DNA of 64,000 nucleotides from Latrodectus hesperus. Lineage: Eukaryota > Arthropoda > Arachnida > Araneae > Theridiidae. The stretch is taken from the NCBI GenBank assembly GCA_037975125.1, contig CM075857.1, positions 72,931,345 through 72,995,344 on the forward strand, in the 5' to 3' direction. Below the pieces are notes generated by a model. The model was not told the origin of the DNA. It saw only the letters and a program-made list of their open reading frames with translations, and did not search any database. The position numbers and the translations under genes are program-made. This document shows positions 1 to 19,248 of this stretch, one piece after another; position 1 is the stretch's first letter; every line of letters starts with the position of its first letter.

Positions 1-4340
<4,340 letters not shown>

Positions 4341-4416
4341 AAAGTTTCAGTAACATACTTTTGATGAAGATGTTATGTTTCTTCTTTCTTACTTTTTTTT
4401 CTCAAATATAAATCAG

Positions 4417-4424
4417 TAGTTATA
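4417..4424. repeat. Target-site duplication of SINE, left copy
   Basis: The 8-mer tagttata occurs here and again at 4708-4715, directly flanking the SINE body. The bases beyond both sides differ, so the repeat is exactly 8 bp. Confidence 0.6.
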
Positions 4425-4707
4425 ACGATCAAGCCTGGTGGCTGAATAGCAGCGTTTCACGCTCCCAAAGCACATGTCTGAGATTCGATCCTCGGACTGG
4501 GCAAAGTCGACTCAGCCTTTCACCCATTCAGTGGGTCGATTAGCAGAGTGCCAAGCATGCTTGGGAACTTAACACAGAAGTTTTCACGTTAGGCTGACCA
4601 CCTAATCTGGACATATACTTCGCACCATAGGGCCCCTAGGTCTCGAGAACAGAGATGGAGCCCTATAGGCCATGGCTCACATTGGGCTGTCATGTCACAG
4701 AGAGAGA
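4425..4707 (+). mobile_element. tRNA-derived SINE, about 283 bp
   Basis: The head (4433-4502, 70 nt) is laid out like a tRNA. Seven bases at 4433-4439 can pair with 4496-4502 as an acceptor stem, with two G-U wobbles. TGGCTGAATAG at 4439-4449 fits the pol III A box TRGYNNARNNG. GATTCGATCC at 4482-4491 is a near match to the B box and sits in a T-arm-like position directly before the acceptor 3' strand. The anticodon arm is not preserved, so this is not a tRNA gene. A GC-richer unrelated body follows and the element ends in a short (GA)n tail. An 8-bp duplication flanks it. In known SINEs such an element is transcribed by pol III from its internal promoter and moved by a partner LINE. I do not recognise the family. 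The tail differs from that of the LINE at 44-48 kb, so that LINE is not an obvious partner. Confidence 0.75.
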
Positions 4708-4715
4708 TAGTTATA
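4708..4715. repeat. Target-site duplication of SINE, right copy
   Basis: Second copy of tagttata, immediately after the (GA)n tail of the SINE. Confidence 0.6.
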
Positions 4716-5753
<1,038 letters not shown>

Positions 5754-8700
5754 CCGAAATTCAAACAATATATTTTTTATTACATATAGCTTAACTCTAA
5801 ATTCTGAAAATAATAAATTCTGAAAAAAGTTAATTTTCCAATATATATCCCATAAAACACTTTACTATTTGCAGCCTGACCTTAAACTTTCTTCGATTAT
5901 ATTGCAACTTCTATCTGCATAAATCATTTCCAATCTGAATCGAACTGCCACAAATTAGATTTGATGTGTGTTAATACATCAATAAGCTGTAAAATAACTT
6001 TCATGCCTCCAGGAATTATCACAATACACAAAATTCCCTTTATATGGTTTTTTCTTTCCTATATCATTAATATGTTAATGAAAAAAACATTTAAGCGAAT
6101 TATTAATTTTAATACAAATGCGTTTCCAGCAAGTTATTCTAAACTACCTAAATCCCACTGGGGTCTAGTTTCTCTGTTATCCACTTAACAATACAAGATT
6201 CTACAGTAATATCAGTAGGGAAATTACATCATTCAAGCTCACATTAAATGTCACATAATAGGAAACCATCATTTATCGATTAATACTAAAACCACTGTTT
6301 ATATTTCAGAATCACAGGTAGGTATTTAAAACTGCATATTTTTAACTTCCATATTGTACAATATAAAGTTATTCCTCATATCAAATTAGAGCATGTTCGG
6401 TCTGCTTATTTCATTAAAGAAAATAGAAGTTTTTGCTTCGAAATTGTATAAGTATTTTTGGCTTGCTTCGAAATTGTATTAATATTTCGAATTGACATAG
6501 TATTTTTGGAAGTTTTAGATTTGGTGTTATTCTAATGTTGCGACAGTGTCATAAAGATTAGTTCTTTACGTGAGTCAATGAAATCACATGAACTAACTTT
6601 TTAAAGTTAATGGATAAATGACTTTTATGCTCATATTATGGTTTTTAATTTGAATCCTTTCAGAAATGATGACATATCGATAGTTCTCTTTTTGAGCTAA
6701 AATAATCAATCGAATCATTTTACTACACTGGGGAATTAATCTTTGGTATCGTTTTATTTTTGACTCCAATTCTAGTAATAGTTCAACAGTTTTTGCTCAT
6801 TTTCATATCACCGACGTATATTCATACATCTAATTTGCACCGTCTTCAATTATCTGTGTTCTGTTTTGTAAATTACAACTTAATGTTTCAAATTTACTGT
6901 GTTAGATCAAGTATGCATCTTCCAAATTATCGAACACAAATGAAATGATTAGCTTTTCACCTGATTTTAACATTAAGCTTTTTTATATAGGATCTTAAAT
7001 TCAGATCTTCCCCAGACCCTTGAATACAAAAAAATCTGGGAGTTAAATTGAACTATATTAAGCGGGGAATTGAAGAAATAGAGCAGAAACAAATGCATCT
7101 CAAAACCCTATATGATCAAATATCTCATAAATTTAATAGTGTAAACTTTATTCAAGATTTTCTGTTACTTTCGTCGTTTTTAAAAATTTTTAGGTTTATA
7201 TGCGCGCAAATGTAGTACTTATCAATTCAATACATTTAACATAACTCAAAGTTTATAAAATATTGCTATTAATTGCATTATCATTTATTATTAAAATAGA
7301 CTGTTCCTTACTTGAGTGTCATTATATAAGATGAAAGAAAAAGAAATTACTTATTAATTTAGTCATGTAAATCAGTTTAATATGAGCTGAATATGAATAC
7401 TCTGAAATAATTTTCTCTCTCTCACAGAAGTTCCTAAAATCACGCATATTTGTACTCAGCAAGATTATAGTGGTTCTCATCTACGTTTAGCGATGTATGA
7501 AAGCAATCAATTAAGTATATTTGGGAATAATTAAAAATGTGTACATAAAATGACAAATTTAATATCTTTTCAAAAATTTCGTTTCAGAAACCATTATATT
7601 TTAAAAATAATGTCATGCTTTTTGCGTATTTGTTATTATTTATTAAAAATTCCTCATTATGTGTTCAATGTAATTTTGTGAAATGTATCTACTAATATTG
7701 AACATAGCATATATTTTAATTATATTGCATACTTTACACATAATTAGTAATTTAAAATTTCAACATTTGTGCTACCATAACAAATCTATTCTCTTTATTT
7801 CATAATAGTGACGAATCAATAATCATTTTTCCTATCTATCAAAATGCAATATAATTATATTCTCTGAATATCCACCCTTATAGAATTCGAATAATCAAAA
7901 TACTTTACAAGGAGGAAAGGATTCAAGGAACATAGAATGTTTCAGCGAAAAGTGATTGATTATAGTTCAAAGCATTGTTGATTGAAATACATCCAATAAA
8001 AGAATTTATGATTTCAGTTTTAAGAAAATGTTTCACTCATTATTTTTTGTTTTAAATATTGTCCTTATTTTTGTTATTATTTTTACATTTTTGCCTGAAA
8101 CAAATAAAATAAGAAATAACAGCTAAAGAAGATAAAGATAATACTTTGAGGCAAGTTTTAAGATTAAGTACCAGTGACATTCCGTAAGTAAACAATATTT
8201 TATAAATTTCTCTAATTTTGAATCAAATTTAACTATTATCGTTAAATAAAAATATAGGGGACATTTATATCTATATAAAAATATTTTTACAACATGAATA
8301 ATAATTATAAATACATTTTATAAACTTATATAGTTCATGTATAAAATGAATTCTTCATTTAACTGAAAATAATTTTAAATCAAGATAATTAAATTAGATT
8401 TAAGTCGATAAATTTAATAATGGATTAGATAGAAAATGGATTTAAATACCTTGAATAAAACTTTTAAAACTGGTAAAAAAATTAAAAAGAAAATTAAATA
8501 AATAATAAAAATATCACTTGAATAATAATAATAAAATTTAAATACAAATAAAAAGTGATCATAACATATTAATAAAATTTTTACAATCAGAAAAATCACC
8601 AAACGCAAATATGAATAAAAATAGTTAAAATTCAACATCAAAAATAGCATAGAAGAAAAATATTTGAAAAACTGTAATTTAAAGAAATGTATTATTGTAC

Positions 8701-11700
8701 ATTACTTAAGAAATGGATGTTTCTTTGCCCTAATTGCTCAAAAAAATTTCTTAGAGCCATGAACTTCAGAAACCAGAAACAGCATTTAATTTTTTAAAAA
8801 TGACGAAAGCATAATTTCACAGAAGTGAGCACATATCACACAGTCGATAATAATAAAAATAACTTTGTTGAATTCATAGTGTCATTACACAAGATTATCT
8901 GTCTAACAGTAGGAGTACTTTAATAAAAAATATGCGATCACATTTCTGAACTGGTTGCTTCTCACCATCTCCACATACTCATCACCTGGTTATCCAACCT
9001 AAGTTAGTTACTAATCTGAGATAAAAGTTACATTCCTTAAACAACATGTATTTCAGTTGTTGAATATTAACTGGGGAATGTAATCTTGACACAAATGCAT
9101 CTCCTCAAAGCACTCTACACGTGCATGTTCTAAATAGTTTAAATAAGGGGAGTACACTGACCAGACAATTGAAGTGATGTATTTACTTTTCCTTAGCTGC
9201 TAAACAGAAATAGCCCGATTTGGCATTACTTTGTATTCCATCGAAATGAAGTATGATCCAATTACTCTTTGAAACAGATGAACAAAGGGAAGTATTAGTT
9301 TTCTACAATAATATTATCACTTACAATACACCCATTAAAAATCTGGAGCTTAGTCCGACAGTTCAGCATAATACCCAGCAAAATGACAACAGCAAGATTA
9401 CCATAAAGATCTCTTTTTATTACGTTACTGAGATGAAACCATATGATATTTAATATCATTTTACTTCATTTGCTACTGTCTTGTAAATTTAATTTCTTTT
9501 TCCGAAAGGTTATTTTAGAACTATATACTTCGATAGCATAAATGTAATAAAAAATTCACATCAGGAAATATTAAAATTAAATACAGGAAATCACATTTTA
9601 TAAGAAATACATTTGTAGGTTTTTCCTGAACTTAATTGTTGTAACCTTTGACAATTTTATATCTAACAAATCATAAATGAAATGTTATTTAATTAATGCA
9701 AATATTACAATACATAATAATTTCATAGTTTCTTGGGAATTAGAATTCAAGTAATGCGAAAGGTTATCAACTTTATTGTATTAATATAACTCTATGTTAA
9801 TAATAATTAAAATAATATTTTTAATTATAATTTGATTATATATCCTTAAATAGCTTAAATTTATTTTTTAAAGGTGGAAATCAATGTCTGTAACATCAAT
9901 AATATAATTTGTTACACTTATTAGACAATATTTATAATGAAAGAAATATTTTAATAAGTTGAAATATAGATAACACTTTTAATAATAATTCAATAAGTAT
10001 ACAAAATTTCACGAAGAAAAATATTGAGATCAAAATATTATTTCTCTAGTTCCAGAAACAAAAGAGGGATTTCTTAAAGAAACGAATATCTCTTTGTGAA
10101 TGAAATTTTTGATGATTTTAAAATATAGATTTTATTTCTTCAGGAAAATAAAAAATACTTCACAGAAGGAAATTCAAAAATAAATTCTTATTCAACGAAA
10201 AGAATTGTTTTTTTTTTTCAGCACTCAGAGTCAATATTTCTTTCAAGAAAACAGAGTTATGTTTCAACTGTGTGGGAGTTTCTTTAAAGTTTTGCATTCG
10301 CTTACTGAATCTATAATATTTTACAAAGTTTCAAATATGGAAAACTACAATAGAATGATATTTATTTAAAGTAATTAATAAATAGAAAAATGAGTAATGT
10401 TTAATGGTTTGTGACTACTTTCTGTTATAATCGAAATAAGAAACTATCACCCATAAAATGTCTTCCTAGATTAATAGCTTAGAAAACATCAACATCATTT
10501 AATTTAATGATTAATTAATGTTGTTAACTGTATTTGATTAATTTAATGTTAAAATTCTCTTATGAAAATTTCGTTTTATTATGAAAATTATTAAAATTAT
10601 TGTTAAATAATTCTGTTAACCAGAAGAGCTAGTAGAAACTTTATCTGATTTTTTAATATATTATTTAATGCTCCGAATTTCCTGCAAAAAATAAATTTTG
10701 TGTAATGAAGACTGAAATTAACATACAATATTTAACGCTATAGCATAATATTGAATTGTACAGTATAAATATTTTAAAAAAATAATGTGTATCACATTTT
10801 TTTAACTAATAAAGGTGACAATTGCGTAATCGTATATATAGCCTGTGCAACGTTTTTAACATTTTTATGTGTTTCTTACAGTTAATAGTTGTTTACAAGC
10901 ATTTGAGATTCACATATCTGCATGTTGTAGCTGATTTTATATGACAGAAAAATGAAAGATCATTTAGTAGAAATTCATTTTGTAATTAAGGAAATTAGTT
11001 CGATGTTACTTACTTTTGAAAAAGGCCATTTTCAAAATTCATACTTTTAACAGAATTATCAAGTTCTAAATTTTAAGTACTAGAAGTAAACATTTAAATT
11101 TTTATTATTTACTAGGAAAAATTATATTAATATATATATATATAATATTTTTGACTATGCATTTTTCTGGCATAAGCATCTATAGCTTTTTGAGACAATG
11201 TTATACATTTCTTTACATTGTAACTCTATAAATTCCTAGATATTTTCTTTTTCAACGAAGCGTACTGGAATCATAAGATTGAAATTTTCTGTTAGAAAGT
11301 AAATATACTTACAGACGATGAAAAGAAGATATATCCAACAAAATGTAAAACTGTTTACTGATATAAAACTGTACAGACATTATTTATAAATGCAAGCGTA
11401 CTTAAACGGGAAGGGTAAATATTTCCTATAAATTTATATAATCTTCATGATTAATTTTAATGCTGTTATGCATTAAATAAAGGGACAAAATTATGTGATG
11501 GATTTTAAAATTTCAAGATGTGTTAGAAAAAATAAAGTAGGAAAATATAATTCCAAAGAACAAACTAATGTTTCACTTGTACACATTCACACATTAAAAC
11601 TTGTATGATTTTGAATAACTGGAAACTGTTTAATTAGGGAAAAGCAATCTTCGAACTGAACCACTTGCATTTAGGAATTTAAATTAAATGATAAGGGTTC

Positions 11701-11769
11701 CAAATTTTTCTATTCGAAGATAATCAATAACTTAACAACGATTATTTGTGTATCTTGTATTCAGAGACA
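5754..11769. other. AT-rich intergenic DNA, no gene seen
   Basis: No supported gene. It contains one small tandem duplication, listed separately. Pyrimidine and purine runs account for the longest short frames. Confidence 0.55.
6433..6492. repeat. Two-copy tandem duplication, 30-bp period
   Basis: The block beginning ttgcttcgaaattgta occurs at 6433 and again at 6463, followed in both by a similar tail. This is a diverged local duplication. Confidence 0.7.
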
Positions 11770-12130
11770 TTGCTCTCACTGTCAGAGAATTTTTCACTGA
11801 AATTCTTTAGTTTAATAATGACCTAAGAATGTGATTCAGTCTTTGTCAGACAGTATCTTCCCCGTAAGACCATGCTCCTTATCCTCAGTTGAGATCTTTG
11901 TAGATTGTTTGCTAAATGAAAGAACTGGAAACTGCAACTCGGAACTCTTCATCACTGTCAAGAGCAGATTCTCTTCCAACAAAGAGACTCGGCTGGAAAT
12001 CAATGCTCGCCGCTGTCCTCAGCTTTATCCTGGAACTTTCAGGAAAAGGGAAAAGAATTGAAAATGCATTAACTGCTTCCTAATGCTTCCAAACCCCGTT
12101 GACGCCAAGAAGTTTTGCATTCGTTTTTCC
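11770..12130. other. Unassigned island of more balanced composition
   Basis: GC is clearly higher than in the flanks, and a 76-codon + strand frame (11831-12061) is open. It starts at a GTG, not an ATG, and has no motif I recognise. The minus strand is also fairly open. It could be an old repeat, a non-coding exon or a conserved non-coding element; the sequence alone does not decide. Confidence 0.3.
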
Positions 12131-14569
12131 CCTTTTGTCCCTTAGATTTCTTTGTTTCTGAAAGTTATATGCATACTTTTTTTATTCGGAAACTTTCTTC
12201 AGCACTTCATTTTTATTCAAATAGATTTTTTTCATCTAAATATAATCCGGTCAACAAATGCACGTCTTGATAAGCGGTAAAGAGCAATTAATAATTTTGT
12301 GATGGAATCTGCTTATAAAACTTATGGGAAATTTAATTTCGTGTCTTAACTGGAAAAGTGATTCGAATTCAATTTAAATTTAACAGTGAAACCAATATTT
12401 TTTTAGTTGAGTTTAAAAATGTATATATTTTATTTATCGTTTCTTTTGCACAGTTGTTAGTAAAATTATGATTCATAAAAAAGCAGTTGTGTAATTTGAA
12501 CTTAACAAATAAAGAAACTTGTGTAGTTAAAAGCCGAATTTTCAAATCTGTATGATATCAATTTACAAAGTATCTTATTTTTATACATATTTATTCTTTT
12601 ACTATAAAAAGAATTGTCCACTTAATAAATATTTTAATCATTATCTCATTCGTTGGTTATAATAAATTACATTCTAAAATATTCAATTCATGTTCATATG
12701 TGTTATTCTAATTAGTTTGATGAAAGTTAGGAGTTTTAAATTCAACATGTATTTTCTAATTTTTTATATTTTTCTCTCAGCTAAAATACTTAGTAATGTT
12801 CCTCTTAGAATGCTAATAACTCATTCAAAGTACGCAAAATATTTCGAATATTTATGATCGAAAAGACCATGTGCATATTAAAAATTATAATAATTAATCT
12901 GATTGTATATAAGGAAATAATTATTACAATATTTTATTGCGTTGTTCAGAAAACAGTTTCGATTATTTTCATACAATTAAAAATGATTTTTACTGAAAAT
13001 AAATATTTTATTGAATTATATACTTGCTATTCTGGTCAAGTACCTTTTGCTACTTTTCTGTCAGTAACGTGATGCAACAGTAGCATCTCTTCGAAGCTGC
13101 AGAAATTTTTTCCAAGTTACAAAACATATCTGAAGGCTTTTATTCTATTGGTGAAAGGGGTGCCATTTGTTCTCATCAATTGTGGCTACTTCTGCTTAGA
13201 TAGATCATAAATTTATCAAGCTTCTGACAAGAATTTATAAGAAATGTTGATTCTGAAATTCTTCTAAGCAGTTGACGCCTTCTATTTTAAGAATATCAGC
13301 TCTCGAAGTATTCTGATAAACTTCATTTTTACTCCATTGAATATGTTATTAACAACCAATTTCTCATATTCAGTAGTGATGGGCTTCAAAAGTCGATTAT
13401 TATTTAATGTTTGAGAAAAAATCACATGCATCATTTTGTTGAATCTAAATTCTTTCTATAAGAAAATAAGGGGAAAACATGTCAAACTTTGAGATAAAAC
13501 CTAGGAATTTCAAATAAAAATGAACAATACAATTTAATAAACATAACATCTAAGATGTCGCTGATTTGCGGATATAATACCTATTATTGTGTATTCATCA
13601 GCTTTGAGTAACCTTACAGAGTGAGAAGTAATTTCAGTATCAAAATTTTCAAATTGAAATCTTACAAAAATGATGTGGCACTAGTATTTTTGTCAGTTCA
13701 TCTTCTTCATACACATCATAAATCATTTTTGGGCAGTATTTCCAACTTGTTGATGGTAAAAATTAAAATATGCTGAAAATGCTGCTTTTTACTTTTTATA
13801 TTTGAAAAGCTACAGACATCAAATTACTGCTTAGAATCAATCAAACTTGTTCACAAATATTCTTGTAAATCAATATTAATGTCTTGGATCCATTTCTGTA
13901 TACTCAAAGTCAAGATTTCACAATACTTATTCATTTCATAGCTCTGCGAAAATGTCAAGAAATGACAAGAAGATTCATAATTTTTTTCCTTCTAAAATCA
14001 TTTTCTTCTCAAAAATTATTTTTCAGAATACATTAAAAATTTATCACTTTAATAAACCAATAAAACTGTAAAATTTTAAACTTAAGAAAGAATTTCAGTA
14101 TAGGTAAGATAAGTAAAATGTTATATTTAAAATTAACAAAACAATATAAGTTTAGTTAATATGAGATAAACGCATATTTTCATTATGATTTAGGCTTGTG
14201 TAAATATTCAATAAAATTTTTATAAAATTATGATATTATAAAAAAAATAAAATTTAATGCGCATGTGTTTATCAATCATCAATATATTATCAAATATCTC
14301 TAATGGAAAGAAGTAAGCAAAAATTGTTGTTATTGGCATTTAAATGCAGAAAAATTTAAATTTCTACCAGTGCTATGTAGATATTACTCAAACAAATATT
14401 TAACAGGATTTAATTCGCCATTTCAAGAATTTCCTACAAATTGTTGTTTTTACTTCAGACATTTTATTATTATATTATTTTGAAGAATGTCAAATTGTCA
14501 AATTTTTCATTTAAGGAGTTGTTGTTTATAAAATTTTATACATTTTTCTGAATTAAGTGCTAAACCTCA
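12131..14569. other. AT-rich intergenic DNA, no gene seen
   Basis: No frame with recognisable content and no structured repeat found. Confidence 0.5.
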
Positions 14570-14740
14570 GTGGCTCAATAATTTCATACCGATTCCCTCA
14601 CTTCCAGCAAAGTGAAGAAATGCTTACCTAGGAGACCTACCTAGGTGACCACATTCTCCTTCACAGGATTGATTTAAATTTTTAAGTTAGGGACATGTCT
14701 ATGTTGCAGTGTAATGCGACATAACCAAACCCTGAGAAAA
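14570..14740. other. Possible diverged SINE-like fragment
   Basis: A short GC-richer patch contains TGGCTCAATAA, close to a pol III A box, and an internal near-repeat of acctacctagg-type sequence at 14628-14652. No convincing B box or flanking duplication is seen, so this is a weak call. Confidence 0.2.
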
Positions 14741-14859
14741 TAGGTGTGTACATTTTTATTGCACTTTAAATTTAAGAGTTTCCTCTTTTCATTTCAAACT
14801 AAGCGGTAATAATGTAAAGGAAAGGATGTAATAAAAATTGGCACAATGAGACATGTGCA

Positions 14860-15690
14860 ATAAAAGAATATATTTTTTCCTTTCGGAATGGATGAGTGAT
14901 CTGGAGGAAATTTTAAGCAAAGTATATGTTTTATGATATGTATTATTTGTAAATCTGACCAGTCGGGAATGAGGGGGAGAGATTTCTGACCTATCCCATA
15001 GAAATATAGGAGGAACTACAGAAATTTGGAAAACCAATGGTGTAAAGAGGAGGAAATAAGACGAAAATTATGAAGAGTTAAAAACTGCATCCAACCACAG
15101 AAGCCCGACATAGAAAAGAAGTCTACAATTGAGGAATGAGTCCTCATTGAGCATAAGAAGCTAAAAAGATGTTAATTGTAAACGAAGTATAACTGCCCTG
15201 TCTAGAAGAAGCCCTGCCTCGACTTTCTTGAATGGAGCTGCAGATGTCCGACAAAAAGATGAACAGAAAAGAAACGATAAAGTCTGAGGAGAGATACCAG
15301 AGAAAAGAGGAAAAGCTCATGAGCAAGGAGCAAGCCAAGCGAGATCCTGAGCCGGTAATGCCATTGACCTTTGGGGATACCACACCGCTACTTCTAAAAG
15401 GGGTGAGTCTGATCTCTTGTTCCTCGTCCGTCTGGTCACACTCAGTTATGATATATTAATGTGTAATTGTCATAAAACAAGTAATAATGTTAGAATCTCA
15501 ATTATTTAATTAAGAATGTTTTGATTGTAAATGTAAATTTCTCTTATAATTAAGTTACTAAAATAAATTATTAAGTTTTATTGTATTTTTGTTTTGAATT
15601 TATCTCTGTCATTCGATTATTTAAAAAAAACGAATCTGGGTTACCACGGAATTCTTCTGAAAATTCCGAATCTCACCACAAGAGTATGTG
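14860..15690 (+). other. Unassigned coding-like or LTR-like island
   Basis: Composition rises well above the flanks. A 75-codon + strand frame (15232-15459) encodes a Lys/Glu-rich, very hydrophilic stretch ending in PLTFGDTTPLLLKG; the DNA there continues GGGGTGAGT, a strong splice-donor match at about 15400. A CTGCAG acceptor-like site precedes an in-frame ATG at 15244. Both features suit an exon. However, the patch is followed by AATAAA and a GC-richer tail with a short inverted repeat (around 15648-15672), which would equally suit a solo LTR. I do not recognise the protein and cannot choose between the two. Confidence 0.3.
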
Positions 15691-15878
15691 TTAATCTTTG
15701 ATATCTATTATCAGTCCGCTGGTGTAGTGTAGATGTGGCGAGGAAGGTGTCAGCTCAGACAACTAATCATGGATCAAAATTAAGAAGTGCTTCATGAAAG
15801 ATTTTAACTAATCTATTTAACTTAAACCATTCTAGAGTCATTTAACTTAAGGTAAAATTCTGTGCTCTCCGGTGCTTA

Positions 15879-15881
<3 letters not shown>

Positions 15882-15944
<63 letters not shown>
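15882..15944. repeat. (AT)n microsatellite
   Basis: 63-bp AT dinucleotide array. Confidence 0.97.
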
Positions 15945-15945
<1 letters not shown>

Positions 15946-15968
15946 CGTGACGCATTATAACGTGACGC
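15941..15968. repeat. Two-copy 15-bp-period repeat with GTGACGC core
   Basis: tataacgtgacgc occurs at 15941-15953 and 15956-15968, right at the end of the (AT)n array. Confidence 0.7.
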
Positions 15969-17193
15969 CTAGATTGAAAAGCTGACAATTATTTAAAAAT
16001 CCCATCATGAAAATATATACATTTTTATAATATAAACATAAGAATAATAAATATATTATTTTATTTCGGAAATATTGATAAAAATCATTGAATAATCTTT
16101 GATGTGAAAGACACAGTGTTAGTTTCTTACGTTAATTAATTTCTTTCTTCATCTGAATTCCTATTTTTTCAGTCGTTAGAGGAGATAAAAGATATTAATA
16201 CAAAAGATGGGAATGTTTTTGTTTCTTATGTATGCATGAAATAAAATTGTGAAAACACATCCTGATTTGAGTTGAGAAATTTCCAATTAGCTTTCGTGTC
16301 CCTGCATTAACGAATGATTTCTGATCTTCAATTTTTATCACTATTTTTTCTCATTTAATTATAATGAGAAAGCCTGCCACACATTTTTAATTGAATAAAC
16401 TGAGATTTCTTTTACTAATAAGCTTTCATAAAAATAGAAAATAAAAACTCTTATTTATGAAATGACTTGGTTTTTCTTTTATAAAAAACATATTTTATTT
16501 TTCTCATTACGAAAAATACATGTCGTTACAGAAACGTTTCTGATTTCGCTAATTTGAAAGTCGCGAAAACATTTCTTTTTGTGTTTAAAATGAAAAATAA
16601 ATAAAAAAATTAAAACATATTTAGCAAAGAAATGAGGCAGAAAAGTACCTATTACGCTGATAGAAATAAGAATAAAATATGTTTCACTTACTTTTTCCTT
16701 AATGATTTGAATATAAGAATTTATATTGTGTGCATCTTTTATAATTAATTAACCTATAATATAAAATAAAAATATCAATAATATAATAACTTTATAAATG
16801 AATATCTCATAAATTAATTTAAAAAATATACTTCATGAAAAATGCTATTTGTATAAATAGATACATAAACTTTATTTTTATCGTTTATAACTGAAAGATT
16901 ATTTTCACGAATTGTATTTTAAGTTTGTGTTTTGAATATATATTTTATAAAAATATAGTATTGTGTCATTTTGTTGCGAAAAAATACAACCTCTAAAGAG
17001 AGAGAGAAAAAAAGTCTGCAAGTTGAAAGCAATATTTAACAAAATATGTTATGCTGAGTAAATAAATGAATATATGAGTTTCTAAATGCTATGCAACAGA
17101 TTTATTATTTTAAGAACTTATTTAATGCATCAAATGATTTTTCTCGTTATTAACCATATAAATTATAAGCCTCACAGTTAAAAATTGTATAAT

Positions 17194-17331
17194 CTCTATA
17201 TTTACAGAATTTAAATAATTCTCAAAAGCAAGCAACTTTTGAAATTTCTTAAAAGAATTTCTTAAAATCTATATTTACAGAATTAAAATAATTCTATAGA
17301 AACAGGAAACTTTTGAAATTTATTTAAAGAA
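17194..17331. repeat. Diverged tandem duplication, 73-bp period
   Basis: ctatatttacagaatt starts at 17196 and again at 17269. Both copies continue with similar sequence ending in acttttgaaattt. The copies differ by several substitutions and small indels. Confidence 0.75.
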
Positions 17332-19227
17332 TGTAAAGTAGTATTCAAGAAGTAAACCTTTCATATTTAGTAATTAGATCATATCATATTTATTATGTAT
17401 TTAGCAAAAAAAAATAAAGTTTCCTTATGACAATATTTTTAGTATTTAATATAAGTGGAAAAGATATTATTTCTTGATTACACTAAATGCTCATTTTTAT
17501 AAATCTTTAATTTACAAACACTATTTCAACAAACTAGTGGCTAGTTCTTAACATTTGTACTTTAACGCAATGATAATTTTAATTTTCATTTATGATATGA
17601 AATTCTTTAAAATCTCTTTTTTTTATCTTATTTTCATGTTTCTTTTGTTTGCATTTTTTTTTCATAATATTTTTCTGTTTTATGATTGAGAAACTAGGTT
17701 CAACGTTTTCATTAAGGAATCGTGAATGCTTTGAGTTGTATATTGTTATATTGTTGTTCTAGAAATATCTATTTTGTTAAGTAACTATTGTAGAATTTTC
17801 CCACATAAACTAATTTCCATCTTACAACTGATGCAACAGATTATAGTCATTAAATTCAAGGGAAAATGTATTTATTTAAAGCGTATATTTAAGAGTATTC
17901 CATGATAGGATCATTTCCTATAAATGCACTTAAACAGCAAGTGATCATGCTGTGGCATCACCTTAGGAAATTGACTTAAAAATGCAATGGTTTGTCAATT
18001 CATGATTAGAATTATATTGTAGAAAGAAACGAAATTTAGCAAATTCGATCTTTATAACTACCATCCCTGCAAAAAATCAAGAACATTTTCCTAACGACAT
18101 GAATGAATGAAGAGAAGTTACTCATCCAAGAAACCCGGGAAAGAAATCGGAATTACCCCAAAATTTCATTTTAGAACTTTCTGAATATGGGCTCGTGCGT
18201 AATTTGCTTCTAAGAACTAATAGAAGATTAAATGATTGAGAAAAATGAGTGTGAATGAGATAAGACTTTCTGATCCCAAACTAGAGAATTATGACATTTT
18301 TAAAACAAGTATAAAAATTACTAATAAGTTTGAGGTATTTTTGATAAAAAAGAGCAACTTTTATGCGTCAAAAATGGAGAAATAATTTTTATAAATGTGA
18401 TTCTGAATAGTGTAAAAACACGAGGGATTATTTGCTTGACTTCCCGTCAACGAAATGAAATTAGAAATTACTTTTTAAGCATGGATTTTTTTGTATTTGT
18501 TGTTATATACAAAGAGAGAAGTTTTTATGGAACTTTATTCATAAAGATAGATCAGTTTGCTGTGTAACTTAGTTTTAAGGTCTAAGTCTTTTTTGTATTT
18601 TATAAACTATTTTATCAGTCTCTATTTCATCTAGTTCACCAAAACGAGCATTATTGTGTACAGAATTTAAGCTTCATTTATTTTTCTTCTATTTTTATTA
18701 TTATGATATTTTAATAACATGATAAATAAATTGTACACTGACCTATAAACACGTTAAGAGCTGAAAAGTACTTTTTCATAATAGCTATTTTTACAAAATA
18801 TGTTTTAATCTTTGAAATTCAAGCTTCGATTTTAATTATTGAGATAATTATTTTTTTATAGTTTTTGTATTATACTAGTGTGTTAAGTATTTTGTAAAGT
18901 TCCTGTTTACATCTAAAGAACTGGAAATACTACTTTAATAACAGCTATTCCTATAATACAGATTATTGTTGCTGAAATTTAAGTCAAAATTTTAATTATT
19001 GACGCAATTATTTATTTGTATTTATATTCTTCATTGAAGAGTTCATATGATTAGTTAATTTAAATATTCATTATCTTCTCATTTAATAAGTCAAATGAAT
19101 CAAAATTTAACATAAATATAATATTTTATTGCATACTTAGAGATTTTTTAAAAATAGGTGCTGAATATTTAAATATTTTTCATATTTGTTTACATTTAAC
19201 TTCAATAAATTTCCCAATAAATGATTC

Positions 19228-19248
19228 CTCTCTCTCTCTCTCTCTCTC
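19228..19248. repeat. (CT)n microsatellite
   Basis: Short pure CT dinucleotide run. Confidence 0.9.

Noticed and set aside
4433..4502. A genuine tRNA gene
   Set aside because: Acceptor, A box and B box are present, but the anticodon arm has only a 3-nt loop. It is followed by a SINE body and flanked by a target duplication.
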